Assembly (NCBI GenBank): GCA_031472005.1
Contig: PZJY01000009.1
Location: forward strand, 1,860,001-1,924,000
Length of the DNA: 64,000 bases
Direction of reading: 5' to 3'
Source of the DNA: Tetracladium setigerum
Lineage: Eukaryota > Ascomycota > Leotiomycetes > Helotiales
The notes beneath the pieces were generated by a model that did not search any database, had not been told where the DNA came from, and saw only the letters and a program-made list of their open reading frames with translations. The position numbers and the translations under genes were made by a program. Positions 47,746 through 58,083 of this stretch are shown here, piece by piece (positions within the stretch are counted from its first letter, which is position 1; each line of letters begins with the position of its first letter).

Positions 47746-48258
47746 ATGCCTATCTCCAAGAAAGCCAAGGTACATCACCCCCGGACTCCATATCCCCAGA
47801 CTAAATTTAGAAGACGAACAAAAGCTGACAAAACACCCTCAATACAGGTCCAAAGAGAGCACAAGAAGGCCGAAGCAGCCGGTACTCGAGCACCAGTTAA
47901 AGCAAACGGTCTTCCAGTCAAAGCACCAAAGCCAACTTCCATCGTATGTCCTCCCTACCCCCTCCCATCCCCCTCCCCGTGGGCCATATCCCACCTCTTT
48001 CTCCCAGTACAGTACAAAATGGGCTGACATTTTCCCCTTCTTTCTTTCTCATGAATACAGTGCGCCAACTGCAGAAAAGAAATCGTCAATACCAACCTCA
48101 AGCAACTCGAAGTTCACGCCGAGACACACGACTCCAAGTTATGGCCTAAGGAGAAGTGCTGGCCTAATGATTTCAAGGCTGGTGATGTGATTGCTCCTGC
48201 GGTTGGAAAAGCGGATAGACAGGCTGCGAACCCTGATAATAAGGGGGGAAAGAAGTAA
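47746..48258 (+). CDS. Small zinc-binding protein (At2g23090/zf-met2-like)
   Basis: A 105-residue protein in three exons (47746-47769, 47848-47943, 48061-48258). The N-terminus is Lys/Arg/Ala-rich (MPISKKAK, then VQREHKKAEAAGTRAPVKA), as in the 4F5/SERF-like start of this family. The core CANCRKEIVNTNLKQLEVH continues into AETHDSKLWPKEKCWP: a CxxC plus His-x3-His zinc site. The 8-codon first exon is supported because it supplies the conserved basic start and its phase fits. The function of this eukaryotic family is poorly known; binding to nucleic acid is possible. Confidence 0.82.
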
Positions 48259-49258
48259 GTGAGGGAAGGGAAGGGATGTTTTGCGATGTAGGGAGGATTA
48301 TGGGGAATGATGATGAGGGATGAGGAATGGCTGGCGGTTGATGGTTGGTGGTTGGTTCTTAATGGATGAGGGGTGTTTCGAAGGCGTTGGGAGCTTGGGA
48401 ATGGACGAAATGAAATCAAATGGACACACTTAGACTGAAAACACTTCTTACGAAAATCTTTGCAGTTGAAAGTGCGAATACCATGGCCGTTTATATACTA
48501 TGAACATCTTTCTCCCCCACCTTCCCCTCCCCCTCGTTCACTTCCCATCTTACATTTACAGTTTACCTGTAGGTTGAGTTTTGATTTTTTCTATCATTTC
48601 TTCTTATCCCTTTCTTCCTTCCGTCTCTACTCATTCATCTGTCAGACCACTTATCTACATTCGAGTATTGAATGTCGTTACGGTATGACCATTTCAGGAT
48701 TTAGATTTATACGACCGGCCAGGAGAGTTTGGAATGCAAACTAAAGCTTCAATCTAGCGTCAAATATAACCAACCTGATTGTACCTCCATCAACGTAGAC
48801 ATTCTTTCTAGTCTTTTTGTGCACTCCTCCTCCCTTGCTACCTACGTACTACGTACCTTCCGTGCCTTCTCCCACCTCGTCACGAGCGAGGTCAGACTAT
48901 AAATTTGAAAGAGGAAAAAAAGAGGAATGCAATGATCTTTTTTTTGTTTTTTTGTTTTTTATTCCTACCTAATTTCTTTTGACATCTGGATCGCTTCGAT
49001 AAAGGGATGTATATGTCTGCAAAAAAAATCTCGCATTTCATTGTCTAGTCGGCAGCAGGAGGCACTATTCTACGCTCGCATCTCTATTTTCTGATAAAAG
49101 CAAAACGACTCCCCAACACCAAAGCTAAGTAAAATATCTAATAGTGATATATAGACGACTTGAGAAAATCTCCGCCGCAAACGTTCCATCTGCCCTCAAG
49201 GGTTTGATCCACTTTTTATATGTACCATTTATCCTTTTCCTATATCAGATTCCTCTCC
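48259..49258. other. Gap between convergent genes
   Basis: 3' flanks of the zinc-binding protein and ILV1 genes, with T-rich and C-rich tracts around 48500-48640 and 48930-48965. No gene is supported. Confidence 0.5.
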
Positions 49259-51104
49259 TTACTCTCGCAAGAACGTTTGGAAAACATCGCTCTTAGTACA
49301 ATCGGTCCAATAATACCCAATTTGATTCAAGAATTTCTCCAACTCCGCCAGCGCCTCGGGACTCTCATCCGGACACACAATACCAGTGAGCACCTTTCCG
49401 ATATCGCTACCCTCATTCCGGTACTGGAACAGACTGATATTATACTTTGGCATCAACGTCTTCAAGAATTTCTCCAAAGCTCCTGGCCTCTCCGGGAAAT
49501 TGAACATGTACAATCGTTCATGAGGAACGCCGGATCTGCCTCCGACGAGATATCGGATGTGAGATTTGGTCAGTTCATCGCCGGAGAGATCCTTTGGTGT
49601 CATACCGCCAGCTTCAATGCGGGAGAGAAGCGAGGAGAGTTCTTCGTCTCTTTGTGTCGCTGGGGAGGTGAGGGAGATACCGAGCATGACGTTCGCAACG
49701 GCGTCCGTAGCGTATCGATATGAGAATTCGGTAACGGCGTGTGGTAAGACGCATTTGATGAGTTCTGAGAACGCTCCAGGCTTTTCGGGGATAGATACCA
49801 TGAGTATGGCTTCCTTCTTCTCACCGAGAGCTGCTCGCTGCGCGACGAATCGTAGACGGTCAAAGTTCATGTTGGCGCCAGATGCAATGGCGACTAAGCC
49901 TCTCGATGTATTTGTGGATGGATTTGCGGCAACGTATTTTTTGAGTCCGGCTAGAGCTAAGGCTCCAGCTGGCTCGACGATGGATCGAGTGTCTTCGAAG
50001 ACGTCCTTGATGGCTGCGCAGGTCTCGTCGGTTGTGACTTGGATAACCTCGTCTACGACATCCTGGCAAAGTCTGAAGGTCTCTTCTCCCACGGATTTGA
50101 CGGCTGCTCCATCTGCGAAAAGTCCCACGTCCTTCAACACCACCCTTTTACCCAATGCGAGTGATTGTACCATGGCATTTGCATCGTAGGTCTCCACTCC
50201 GATGATTTTAACATGTGGTGCAATGCGCTTCACATAAACACCAATTCCCGATATGAGTCCTCCACCTCCCACGCAACAGAAAATGGCTTCCAGCTTAGAG
50301 ATGTTTGTCTGTCGAAGTAGTTCCATCCCAATTGTACCTTGGCCTGCAATGACGTAAGGATCGTCAAAAGGAGGGATATTCGTAAGTCCATGCTGCTTCT
50401 CCAGCTTTGCGCATTCTTCCTTCGCAGCGTCGAAATCTGCGCCGTGTAGTACCACTGATCCTCCCAATCTCGAGACATTGAGATGTTTGATACTTGGCGT
50501 TCCTTTGGGCATAACAATAGTTGCTGGGATTTTGAGCTTTCGTGCTGAGTATGCTACACCTTGAGCGTGGTTTCCTGGAGTGTTGTAAGTATATCGTAAC
50601 AATAGACACAAGTTCCAGGAAGTATACCAGCAGAACAAGCAACAACACCCTTCCAACTGGTCTTTGGATCCAGATGTGCCATCTTATTATACGCCCCCTC
50701 AGCTTGAAGCTGAACACCGGCTGCAAATCCTCTCTCTTCAATAACACCTTGCATTCCAACCGATTGCTCAAGTTCGTCGCGTGCGTGAGAGGTGTTTCTT
50801 CGACCACTTCGTAGACTTTCGAGGTCAAAATCAAGCGCAAGTACTATTTCAAATTAGTCAAAACTCAATTGAAGTCATGCAAAAGAGAAAAACATACATC
50901 TGGATACCCATTGGGCAATATAAACTCATCCGGAATGACATTCTTCAACTTATTTCGCGGGCTCCCATGCGGCGGTGAAGGGTTCGTCGAATACTCCGTC
51001 AAGCTCAAGTTCTGCAAGCTTGGAGTCCTAGGTCTGCTGCCATTTAGAATCACCTCTTTCTGTCCATTGACAGTGACACCATTCTCAGCTACAGTCGCCG
51101 CCAT
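49259..51104 (-). CDS. ilv1: Threonine dehydratase (deaminase), biosynthetic, with one apparent frame break
   Basis: Converts L-threonine to 2-oxobutanoate and ammonia, the first step of isoleucine synthesis, in mitochondria; PLP-dependent and feedback-inhibited by isoleucine. Exons are 50898-51104, 50628-50843 and 49259-50574 (introns 54 and 53 nt), about 579 residues. The catalytic domain shows [24 protein letters not shown] with the PLP lysine, [14 protein letters not shown], and the Gly-rich phosphate loop VGGGGLISG. Two ACT-like domains follow ([31 protein letters not shown]), the isoleucine-binding part. Within exon 2 the SFKLRG-AYNKM motif is split: the run of five C at 50694-50698 (G on the coding strand) should be six. 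The exon phase also needs that extra base. Because the break hits the active-site motif of an amino-acid biosynthetic gene with no other defect, an assembly error is most likely. A clear mitochondrial presequence is not obvious at the N-terminus. Confidence 0.93.
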
Positions 51105-51475
51105 TTCGTCTAATTGATCTTTTGCTTCCTTTTGCTTTGTTGTTTGTTGTGATGGGGGCGAGAATAATAACGGGAAAGTTTTGACTCACTACGAAGGCTC
51201 AAGCTTTGGAAATTGTTCCTGGTGGGGTGGCTCGGGTGGTTTATGCAGGCGATATCGGGTGTGCAGTGCTGTACCGTTACTGTCCCGTTCGTTCCTGTAG
51301 GGGACTGTTGACTGACAGGGGGGTTTTCCGAGACCTTTGTTCGGATTATCTTTCTTGATGGATTACCTCACCATTCATTGTGGGCAGATATTCTCAGAGA
51401 GCTCCATACACTGTTTAAAGAAGGGTGAAATACAAACCAACCACCAAAGGTGTTGTTTCTGTTCAATAGCCCAAC
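51105..51475. promoter_or_regulatory. Shared divergent promoter ilv1 / rcf1
   Basis: The 371 bp between the two ATGs must serve both genes. It contains a perfect Gcn4/CPC1 box (51182-51188) and short GC-rich segments. No TATA box is evident. Confidence 0.6.
51182..51188. promoter_or_regulatory. Gcn4/CPC1 binding site TGACTCA
   Basis: A perfect TGACTCA, the bZIP site of general amino-acid control, 78 bp upstream of the ilv1 ATG. Threonine deaminase is a classic target of this control in yeast and filamentous fungi, so position and target agree. Confidence 0.65.
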
Positions 51476-52239
51476 ATGTCTACACCTTTACCGTCGTCGT
51501 TCGACAATGATGCGTACGTTCTAAGCAGCAGCCAATTCCTTCGCAGTGGATCATGCTAACAACAAAGCACAGCGAATTCTACGAAGAAAACCGCTTCCAA
51601 AAGCTTACCCGCCGCCTCAAAGAAGAGCCACTGATCCCCCTCGGCATGGCCCTCACATCATGGGCTCTCTTCAGCGCCGCGCGATCCATCCGCGGCGGCG
51701 ACTCGGCCAAAGCAAACCGTATGTTCCGCGCACGAATCTACGCGCAAGGTTTCACAATCGCGGCCATGATTGCCGGATCGATGTACTGGAAGACTGATAG
51801 GCAGAAGAGGAAGGAATACGATAGCGTTGTGGCGGAGAAGAAAGCTAAGGAGAAGAATTTGCTGTGGATTAAGGAGTTGGAGGCCAGAGATGAAGAGGAT
51901 AAGGAGTTGCGTGCTGCTAGAGAGGCTAGGAGGAAGGCCGCTGCTGGTACTGGTGCTGCCGCTGGGGAGAAGATTAATGGCGTTCAGAAGAGCGTGTTGG
52001 AGAGTGTGGCTGACGATGAGAAGAAATCGAAGGGTGTCTTAGAGAGTCTTGGTGGGCTGGTGGGACTAGGCAAGAAAGAAGTTGCCGACGCAAAGACAGG
52101 AGCAAAGAAGGAAATCGCGGTCGCTGCGGAAAAGATTGAGGATGCGAAGAAGAGCGTGGTACAGAGTGTAGTTGAGAGCAAGGACGAAGTGAAGCCAAAG
52201 GGTGGTATGCTGGAGGGTTGGGGATGGGGAAAGAAGTAG
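51476..52239 (+). CDS. rcf1: Respiratory supercomplex factor 1 (HIG1 domain)
   Basis: An inner mitochondrial membrane protein that helps assemble the cytochrome bc1-oxidase supercomplex. Exons are 51476-51513 and 51573-52239; the 59-nt intron is required to join MSTPLPSSFDNDA to EFYEENRFQKL. The product is 234 residues. The HIG1 domain spans about residues 15-85: EEPLIPLGMALTSWALFSA forms helix 1, and ANRMFRARIYAQGFTIAAMI carries the R-x-R-x3-Q motif of Rcf1 followed by helix 2. A long Lys/Glu/Ala-rich helical tail follows, common in filamentous fungi. It shares its promoter with ilv1. Confidence 0.92.
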
Positions 52240-52619
52240 GATCGCCATTCGTCAAAAAAAGTGTACTATACATCAGGGCAAGGATATGGACTGGAATAGT
52301 GTTCGTTGGTGGGTGTGGTGTTAAAGGAGTTTATGCTAGGACTTCTTGTATACACCATTCAACTCTTGGCATGGGCTTGTAAATGATAATTGGAAAATTG
52401 AAAGAAATTTGCCTTTCCGAAGGCTCTCATTCTGAAAGAAGCGCAATCCAATTACCTAGGGCTTCGCCAATATATGAACAGAATATCAAATCTTGTATGT
52501 CGCTCAACGTCAAAGTCCAGACTTCGTTTCTTGGTACCTGGACTTTCTAAATATAGAGTGAAATAGGACTCATGTTGCATATGAATACATTTGACTATCC
52601 ATTAAATGATGTACACTAT
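52240..52619. other. Short gap between convergent rcf1 and FPGS genes
   Basis: 3' flanks only; no feature is seen. Confidence 0.5.
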
Positions 52620-54401
52620 TTATAAGGCATCAACGTCCTCTAATATACCCAGAGCTCTCCCAACTAAATGCACACTCCCAGTCACAAAAGCGTGCACATG
52701 TGCATCTCCATCCTTTCCTCCAGCTTCAGCACTCAGCTTACGAACAAGATCAAAAGCATCTTCGACACTCAGAAGCACAGAGATCTTGGCACCAGCAGCA
52801 TCAAGTTCATCCCACTTCTCAGCAAAGCTCTTCTGCATAGTCAGGCCAGCAACAGCAATGGCATCAGTAGACAGATTAACGAAATCTATAAATTCAGCAA
52901 CCGCATTTCTAGTTAGACAGGAAGGGGTCAAGCTAACCTTTGCTTGCGGTCTTCTCAGAAGGAACGGTAGGGCAGAAAATGACGTGGTCAAAATTTACTT
53001 TGTCTTCGGATTTCATGCCGTTGTACAGGCCTTCGAGGAGTTCGAGAGCCTCTCGGTGTCCTTGTTGGTTGAATATGAGGATTCTCTTGCCAGGCCTGAT
53101 AGGATTGTTAGCGAGCACAGTTTTTAAGGAAGAGATGCATAGGTACTGTTGTGAAGACTCGTCACTGAACCACTTTGAAGCCACCTTGATGCTGTCCGCT
53201 GTGTGGGCTCCGTCAAGATACCAAGTGATATCCCCATCTAGCTTCTTCTCACACCTTCCTCTCCAAACCACCGTCTCCAATCCCTCTACAAACTCCGCTG
53301 GCAGAGAGTCTGGCGACACTGTAAACTCGGGGTTGATCTTCTTCAGCACCGTTTCGGTCAAAGCAATAGCTAGACTGGCATTTCCCTTCTGGAATGCCGC
53401 ATCCGGCTTGATGTTGACACCTTGTAGCCTGGGATCCTGTTCCACAACCACCAATTCCTGTACTGATCGCTCCACTGCCCTGCTCTGGACAACTTCCATG
53501 GCCTCCGGAGGTTGCTCAACCGTAAAAGATCTGACCCCTGGTTTCTGGATACCGGCTTTGTTCCACGCAATCTTGTCAATAGTGTCGCCCAGCGTAAATG
53601 TGTGGTCGATACCCAGTGCTGATATACCAGTCACGGCGGGCACATCGACAGTATTAGTAGAATCATATTCGCCCCCAACGCCGACTTCATAGATACCGAC
53701 GTCTACCTTTTCCTGAATAAACGCATGGTAGGAAAGCAGTGTGAGATATCGGAAGTAGACAGGTTTGTGAACCGATCCATCCGTTCCAGCGTTGGCCTCC
53801 AGCCTGTCCCATACCTCGAAGAAGTATTTTGCAAACAGTTCAGCTGAGATCGGAGCTGAGTTGATGCGAATACGCTCCCTGACAGCTATCAGGTGAGGAG
53901 ACGTGAAGAGTCCAACTTTAGGATGGTCATGTGACTTTCGATATTTGGACAGGATTGAATCGACATATGCACACGTGGAGCCTTTGCCTTTAGTTCCCGC
54001 GACGTGCACGATGTTTAGTCTTGTGAGATCATCTTGCTGTTGGGTGTAAGTAAGGAGAATATAAGATATCAGTGCATGTGAGGGTGCTCATACTGTATAT
54101 CCAATTCGCGCCAAACAGCTCTTCATTTGAAGGTTTCCCTCGGCGTCGAGCTTGATACCGGCATCCCAACGCTTTTTGAGAACTTCATAAGGTGTTTGGA
54201 GGCCATTTAGGAGGTTAATTGCATCCTGAAGAGGTTAGAATTGGATTCGGGTCTCGATAACGTAGAGAGCTAGGATGTGCCACGAACATCATAAGTTCTT
54301 CCCGCCATCACTGCGAAGCATCTCCTTGCTTGATGGGAGCGAGTAAAGTCCTTCCTTACGATCAATACTCTCCATGGAGATGGACCTGAAAGGAATGTCA
54401 T
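52620..54401 (-). CDS. MET7: Folylpolyglutamate synthase, two possible starts
   Basis: Adds glutamates to folates, which retains them in the cell and is needed for methionine and purine synthesis. Exons are 54288-54401, 54094-54225, 53147-54036, 52938-53095 and 52620-52885, with phases in agreement. Motifs are RTYDDAINLLNGLQ, the ATP-binding loop GTKGKGST, FTSPHLIAVRERIRIN, EVGVGGEYDSTN, ALGIDHTFTLGDTIDKIAW, WYLDGAHTADS and LIFNQQGHREALELL. Two in-frame ATGs exist: 54401 gives an Arg-rich, acid-poor N-terminus (MTFLSGPSPWRVLIVRKD, then SHQARRCF) typical of mitochondrial targeting, and 54308 gives MAGRTYDD, a cytosolic form. The first donor (GTTCGT at 54287) and the donor at 53146 (GTACCT) are non-ideal but give the right frame. 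No frame breaks. Confidence 0.92.
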
Positions 54402-56363
54402 TTCGGCTTGTTGCGCAGGATTCGACGTCGAAGGTCAAGCATCGCACTTGGAGTAAGCTGCTGCCAAGACATTGTGGTCAAAGAATTTCCAGCTCCACCT
54501 TCCTTCTCTCTTCACTCCATCAACAACAAACAACACATCAACATATCAACATAACCTCCACAGCTTGTTACGAATCTTATTTCTAGGCATAGCGATCAAC
54601 GAACATTATCAGCGGGCTGAAACCCTTGATCATTGAAAGCTACCGGATCCCATTTCCACCAATCAAGCCTACCTCCAACGATGCACACCAGCTCATCGTC
54701 AATTGCAATATCCCCAATGATCATAGACCTTCGGGATTAATACAGCACCTATGCGCCATATGCAGGCGAAAGGCTTCACACGGAGCAAATCCGTGAAGAG
54801 ATTCCCGGTTCACTGGTGACTGGACGTCATCTGCCCAACCAGGAAAACAAACAATCTTGTGCATCAAAACGCTAAATACAAAGTTGGCAGGGTTGTCGTC
54901 GTGAGTGACCGCGATCGCCAAGTATCTCGACCAGCGCACTCATCTGAGTATTCGATCGGTTTTAATCTGGTCTTCCATATCATTCTCCCAGCGAGGATTT
55001 TTCGAAATTTTCGAATTGCATGGCTTGGTATCATGTCAGACATGGGAAATTTCTAAAACATTTCCTGAACAAACCTTTTTAATTCTCCGGCAAACTCAAT
55101 TTCCTCGACGCCTGTTATGATTTTGGGGGTCTCAACACCAAATTGTGGCCCTTGTTAGCTTTGAAGGTTTGTGCAACAAACAATTGGGTTTGATTATTAT
55201 TGGCATTATTCGGACTGCATCTACATTGTTATTTGACTATCACTTATTACCTCGGTCATTCCTAGATTTATTTCGTCCTTGCCCAGACGAAGGGGCTTAT
55301 GATATCCTCAAGATACTTCTATGTTGGGTGTTTTGCTTCCCACAGTATTCAGTCAAAGTTTTGTCTTAATATTGGGGAAATGCGAGACTGGTTTCAGCAG
55401 ACACAATTCTGGATATGGAAAACGATCAGTCCTCTACTTCCTTCGAAATAATGTCCAACGAAGTGATACCCTGCTATTCTTATATATTTTAAGAACTTGG
55501 GCCAGTGCCGGGCACTCATCATGCCAATATTCCAGCAAGCCCTCCCACAAAGCCAGCGCATCATTCCATTGCTTGTTCAGATGTAGAAGAAGGGATCTCA
55601 GACTTAATACTCTGATGTTATTGCCAAAGAGCCAGCCAGCCGTTTGAGGAGAGTATCATGAAAAGTATACTCGAGATTGCGTTTTGTTGAGAAAGCTCGT
55701 CGCAATCGCAACCGAAGCGCTTAGAGGTGCTAAACTACCTATGGGCAAACACGCAATAATCTCATTCTTCGTTAGTGTAAAGATGCGATGAAGGACCAAG
55801 GTTACCACGTTCGGTTTCTTTCCCGTTTGATAAGCCGCCCTCAAGCCTCTTCAAATCAAAGAAGGTTTTGATTTGGTCCTCTTTGTCCACATCGAGCGCC
55901 CAGACCCCCGCATCTTCAATTGACAACCGTGCCGTCGACACCGTCGATCGGTGGTGTAAAATTCTGACTCTTTAAGGTTCACAACGCGGCTTCACCAGGC
56001 CAATGGCAGAGTTTCATTGCAACTAGTAAACATGGCTTTCGGTGTTACCGGGAGGTGCTCCTCAGTCCAAATTATCCGGGAATTCCTTTTTGATGTCAAC
56101 CACCTCACTCAACATTAATCCTCAGATCAAAACATATGATGTTGCCGGCACTTTAGCAAACACGGCTCTGGTACTTACTGCAAGGCACTCCCAGAACGAC
56201 CGACTGGATGAAAAATCGCCCTCTTGATCATCTCTGACCGATAAGAGGGCCAGCATTGTCTTCACCGCCACAACATTCGCCCCCCGGTAAACATGCTTAA
56301 AAGTTAAAGAGAATAGATAGGTTCTTGGAGCTGCCGTCTGGGTAATATTCTGGGCTCGTTCAG
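54402..56363. other. 2-kb divergent gap
   Basis: This separates FPGS and the receptor-like gene. Several short open frames exist but none is supported. Confidence 0.5.
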
Positions 56364-58026
56364 ATGAATACAACTCTTCCACAGGTCACCGAGGAAAAAC
56401 CTGAGATGAACAGACTTCCTGGAGTTTCACGACCACTCCAAGTTGAATTATGGACTCTATATAGCTTGGGACTATTGTTCATAGCCGCTCGAACGTATGT
56501 CATATCTCAACATCAATTTTCAACCATCCCGCACTTCGATTGTACAGTAAGCTGATTGACCCCCAGAATAGCAAGAAGGATGCATTTTGGGTCGTTCAGA
56601 AAATTTCAGATTGATGATTACGTCATGTTGTTTATTATTGTAAGATATCTATGGTTTATGTCGTCTCTGAAAGTCTAGGTGCTCATAAACCTGTCACAGC
56701 TTCCGTTCACTGGGGTTTTCGTTAGTAGCTTTCAGCTTGCAAAGAACAACAGTAGTTACACATATCTCGGCCACAACGAATCCGACGCACTTTCCCCCGA
56801 GGAACTGAGCGACGTAATTTGGGGCAGCAAGATGGCATTTGTGCTTGAAGAGCTCCTCATGATCACACTGTGGCTAATCAAAGCCTGTATTTTATTGATG
56901 TACGCGCGCTTCACGTGAGTGTAAATTTCAGTCCTTGAGAATGTAGAGCGTGCTAACCACCAACATATTCTTAGACTCGGGCGATGGCAACATACCGCCA
57001 TCAAAATCCTTGCTTGGTACTGCCTGTTTGGATTTGTACTTTTTGAAATTCTCCTTTTTGGTGTTTGGTGCAGACCTTTTTCAGAGGTAACCTACCTGAC
57101 TATCTCTCCTTTGTATGGAACAATTTCTGATCTGTGTCAATTTTAGTATTGGGCGGTGCCCCCTCGCAACAGTATGGCATCTCTCAAGCTCTTCCATCCC
57201 CAAGTTACTAATACTTTGTGAAGCGCAATGTGCAACCTATTACCACCACATGATCTTGGCCTCCGTTTTCAACCTCTCATCAGATGTCTGTATATTTGCA
57301 ATTCCTCTGCCGATCCTTGTTACATCAATGATGCCTTTGAGGAGGTAAGATTTATGTTCCAGATTTCTGAACGAGTGGTTAATATTCCTAGGAAACTTGT
57401 TCTTTGCGTCGTTTTCAGTCTTGGAATTTTTGTGGTATGCCCCACCACTTCACAATTCCCAGCCCGTTTGTTCCCTCAAGCTAAATATTACAATCCTCTA
57501 GATTCTTGCAGCCGTCTTGAACAGATACTATAACTTTTCTCAAAAGTACAGCCTGATCTACGTAAACTGGTACGTGGGCGAGGTATCCACGGCCGTATTC
57601 GTCGCCAACATTCCACTTTGCTGGCCACTGGTTCGACGAGTATTGAATCTCGGTTCATGGGCTGGTTCGAGATCCTCTGGAAACACGGACTCTTCCACAG
57701 CAAATACGGCAAATAACGGATCGAAATGGCGTCGACCGTGGACTGCCTCCATTACGGCAATGCTAAGCGGTTCGAGGGGTGACGCAGTGGAGGGTCAAGG
57801 AGGTGACAGGCGTCCAGACGTACAACAAGGATCGATTAGGCCCGACGAGGTGGAGATGACAGAGTTACGACCAACAGTAACAACGCGACTCGAAGCACGA
57901 ATAGAAGCAGATTCAGATGTAGATGTTGCGGTGACAGAAAGGGCGCAAGAGGGAGTAAGAGAAGCCGGTGGTGGAAATAGCAACACAATCAAGAAAACAG
58001 TTGGCTTTTCCCAAGTCACAACTTAA
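56364..58026 (+). CDS. Pth11-like rhodopsin-domain membrane protein (8 exons)
   Basis: A fungal seven-helix protein of the rhodopsin-domain (Pth11/SAT4-like) family, thought to sense surface or chemical cues. Exons are 56364-56494, 56567-56639, 56679-56914, 56975-57086, 57147-57171, 57224-57344, 57392-57434 and 57502-58026; 421 residues; all phases agree. Family marks are ARRMHFGSFRKFQIDDYVML after helix 1, a long first outer loop with SPEELSDVIWGSKMAFVLEE, CILLMYARFTLGRWQ, WCRPFSEYWAVPP followed by QCATYYHH, SDVCIFAIPLPILVTSMMPLRRK, and VNWYVGEVSTAVFVANIPLCWPLVRR. The C-terminal 150 residues are hydrophilic and disordered. No CFEM domain is present. The intron at 56640-56678 is only 39 nt. 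Confidence 0.87.
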
Positions 58027-58083
58027 AAAGCGAACGACCCAAAACTCCGACCTTCTACCTAGTGCATGCTGACATGACATTCA

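Noticed and set aside
49566..50189. 207-codon plus-strand frame
   Set aside because: Antisense to ILV1.
52940..53692. 250-codon plus-strand frame
   Set aside because: Antisense to FPGS.
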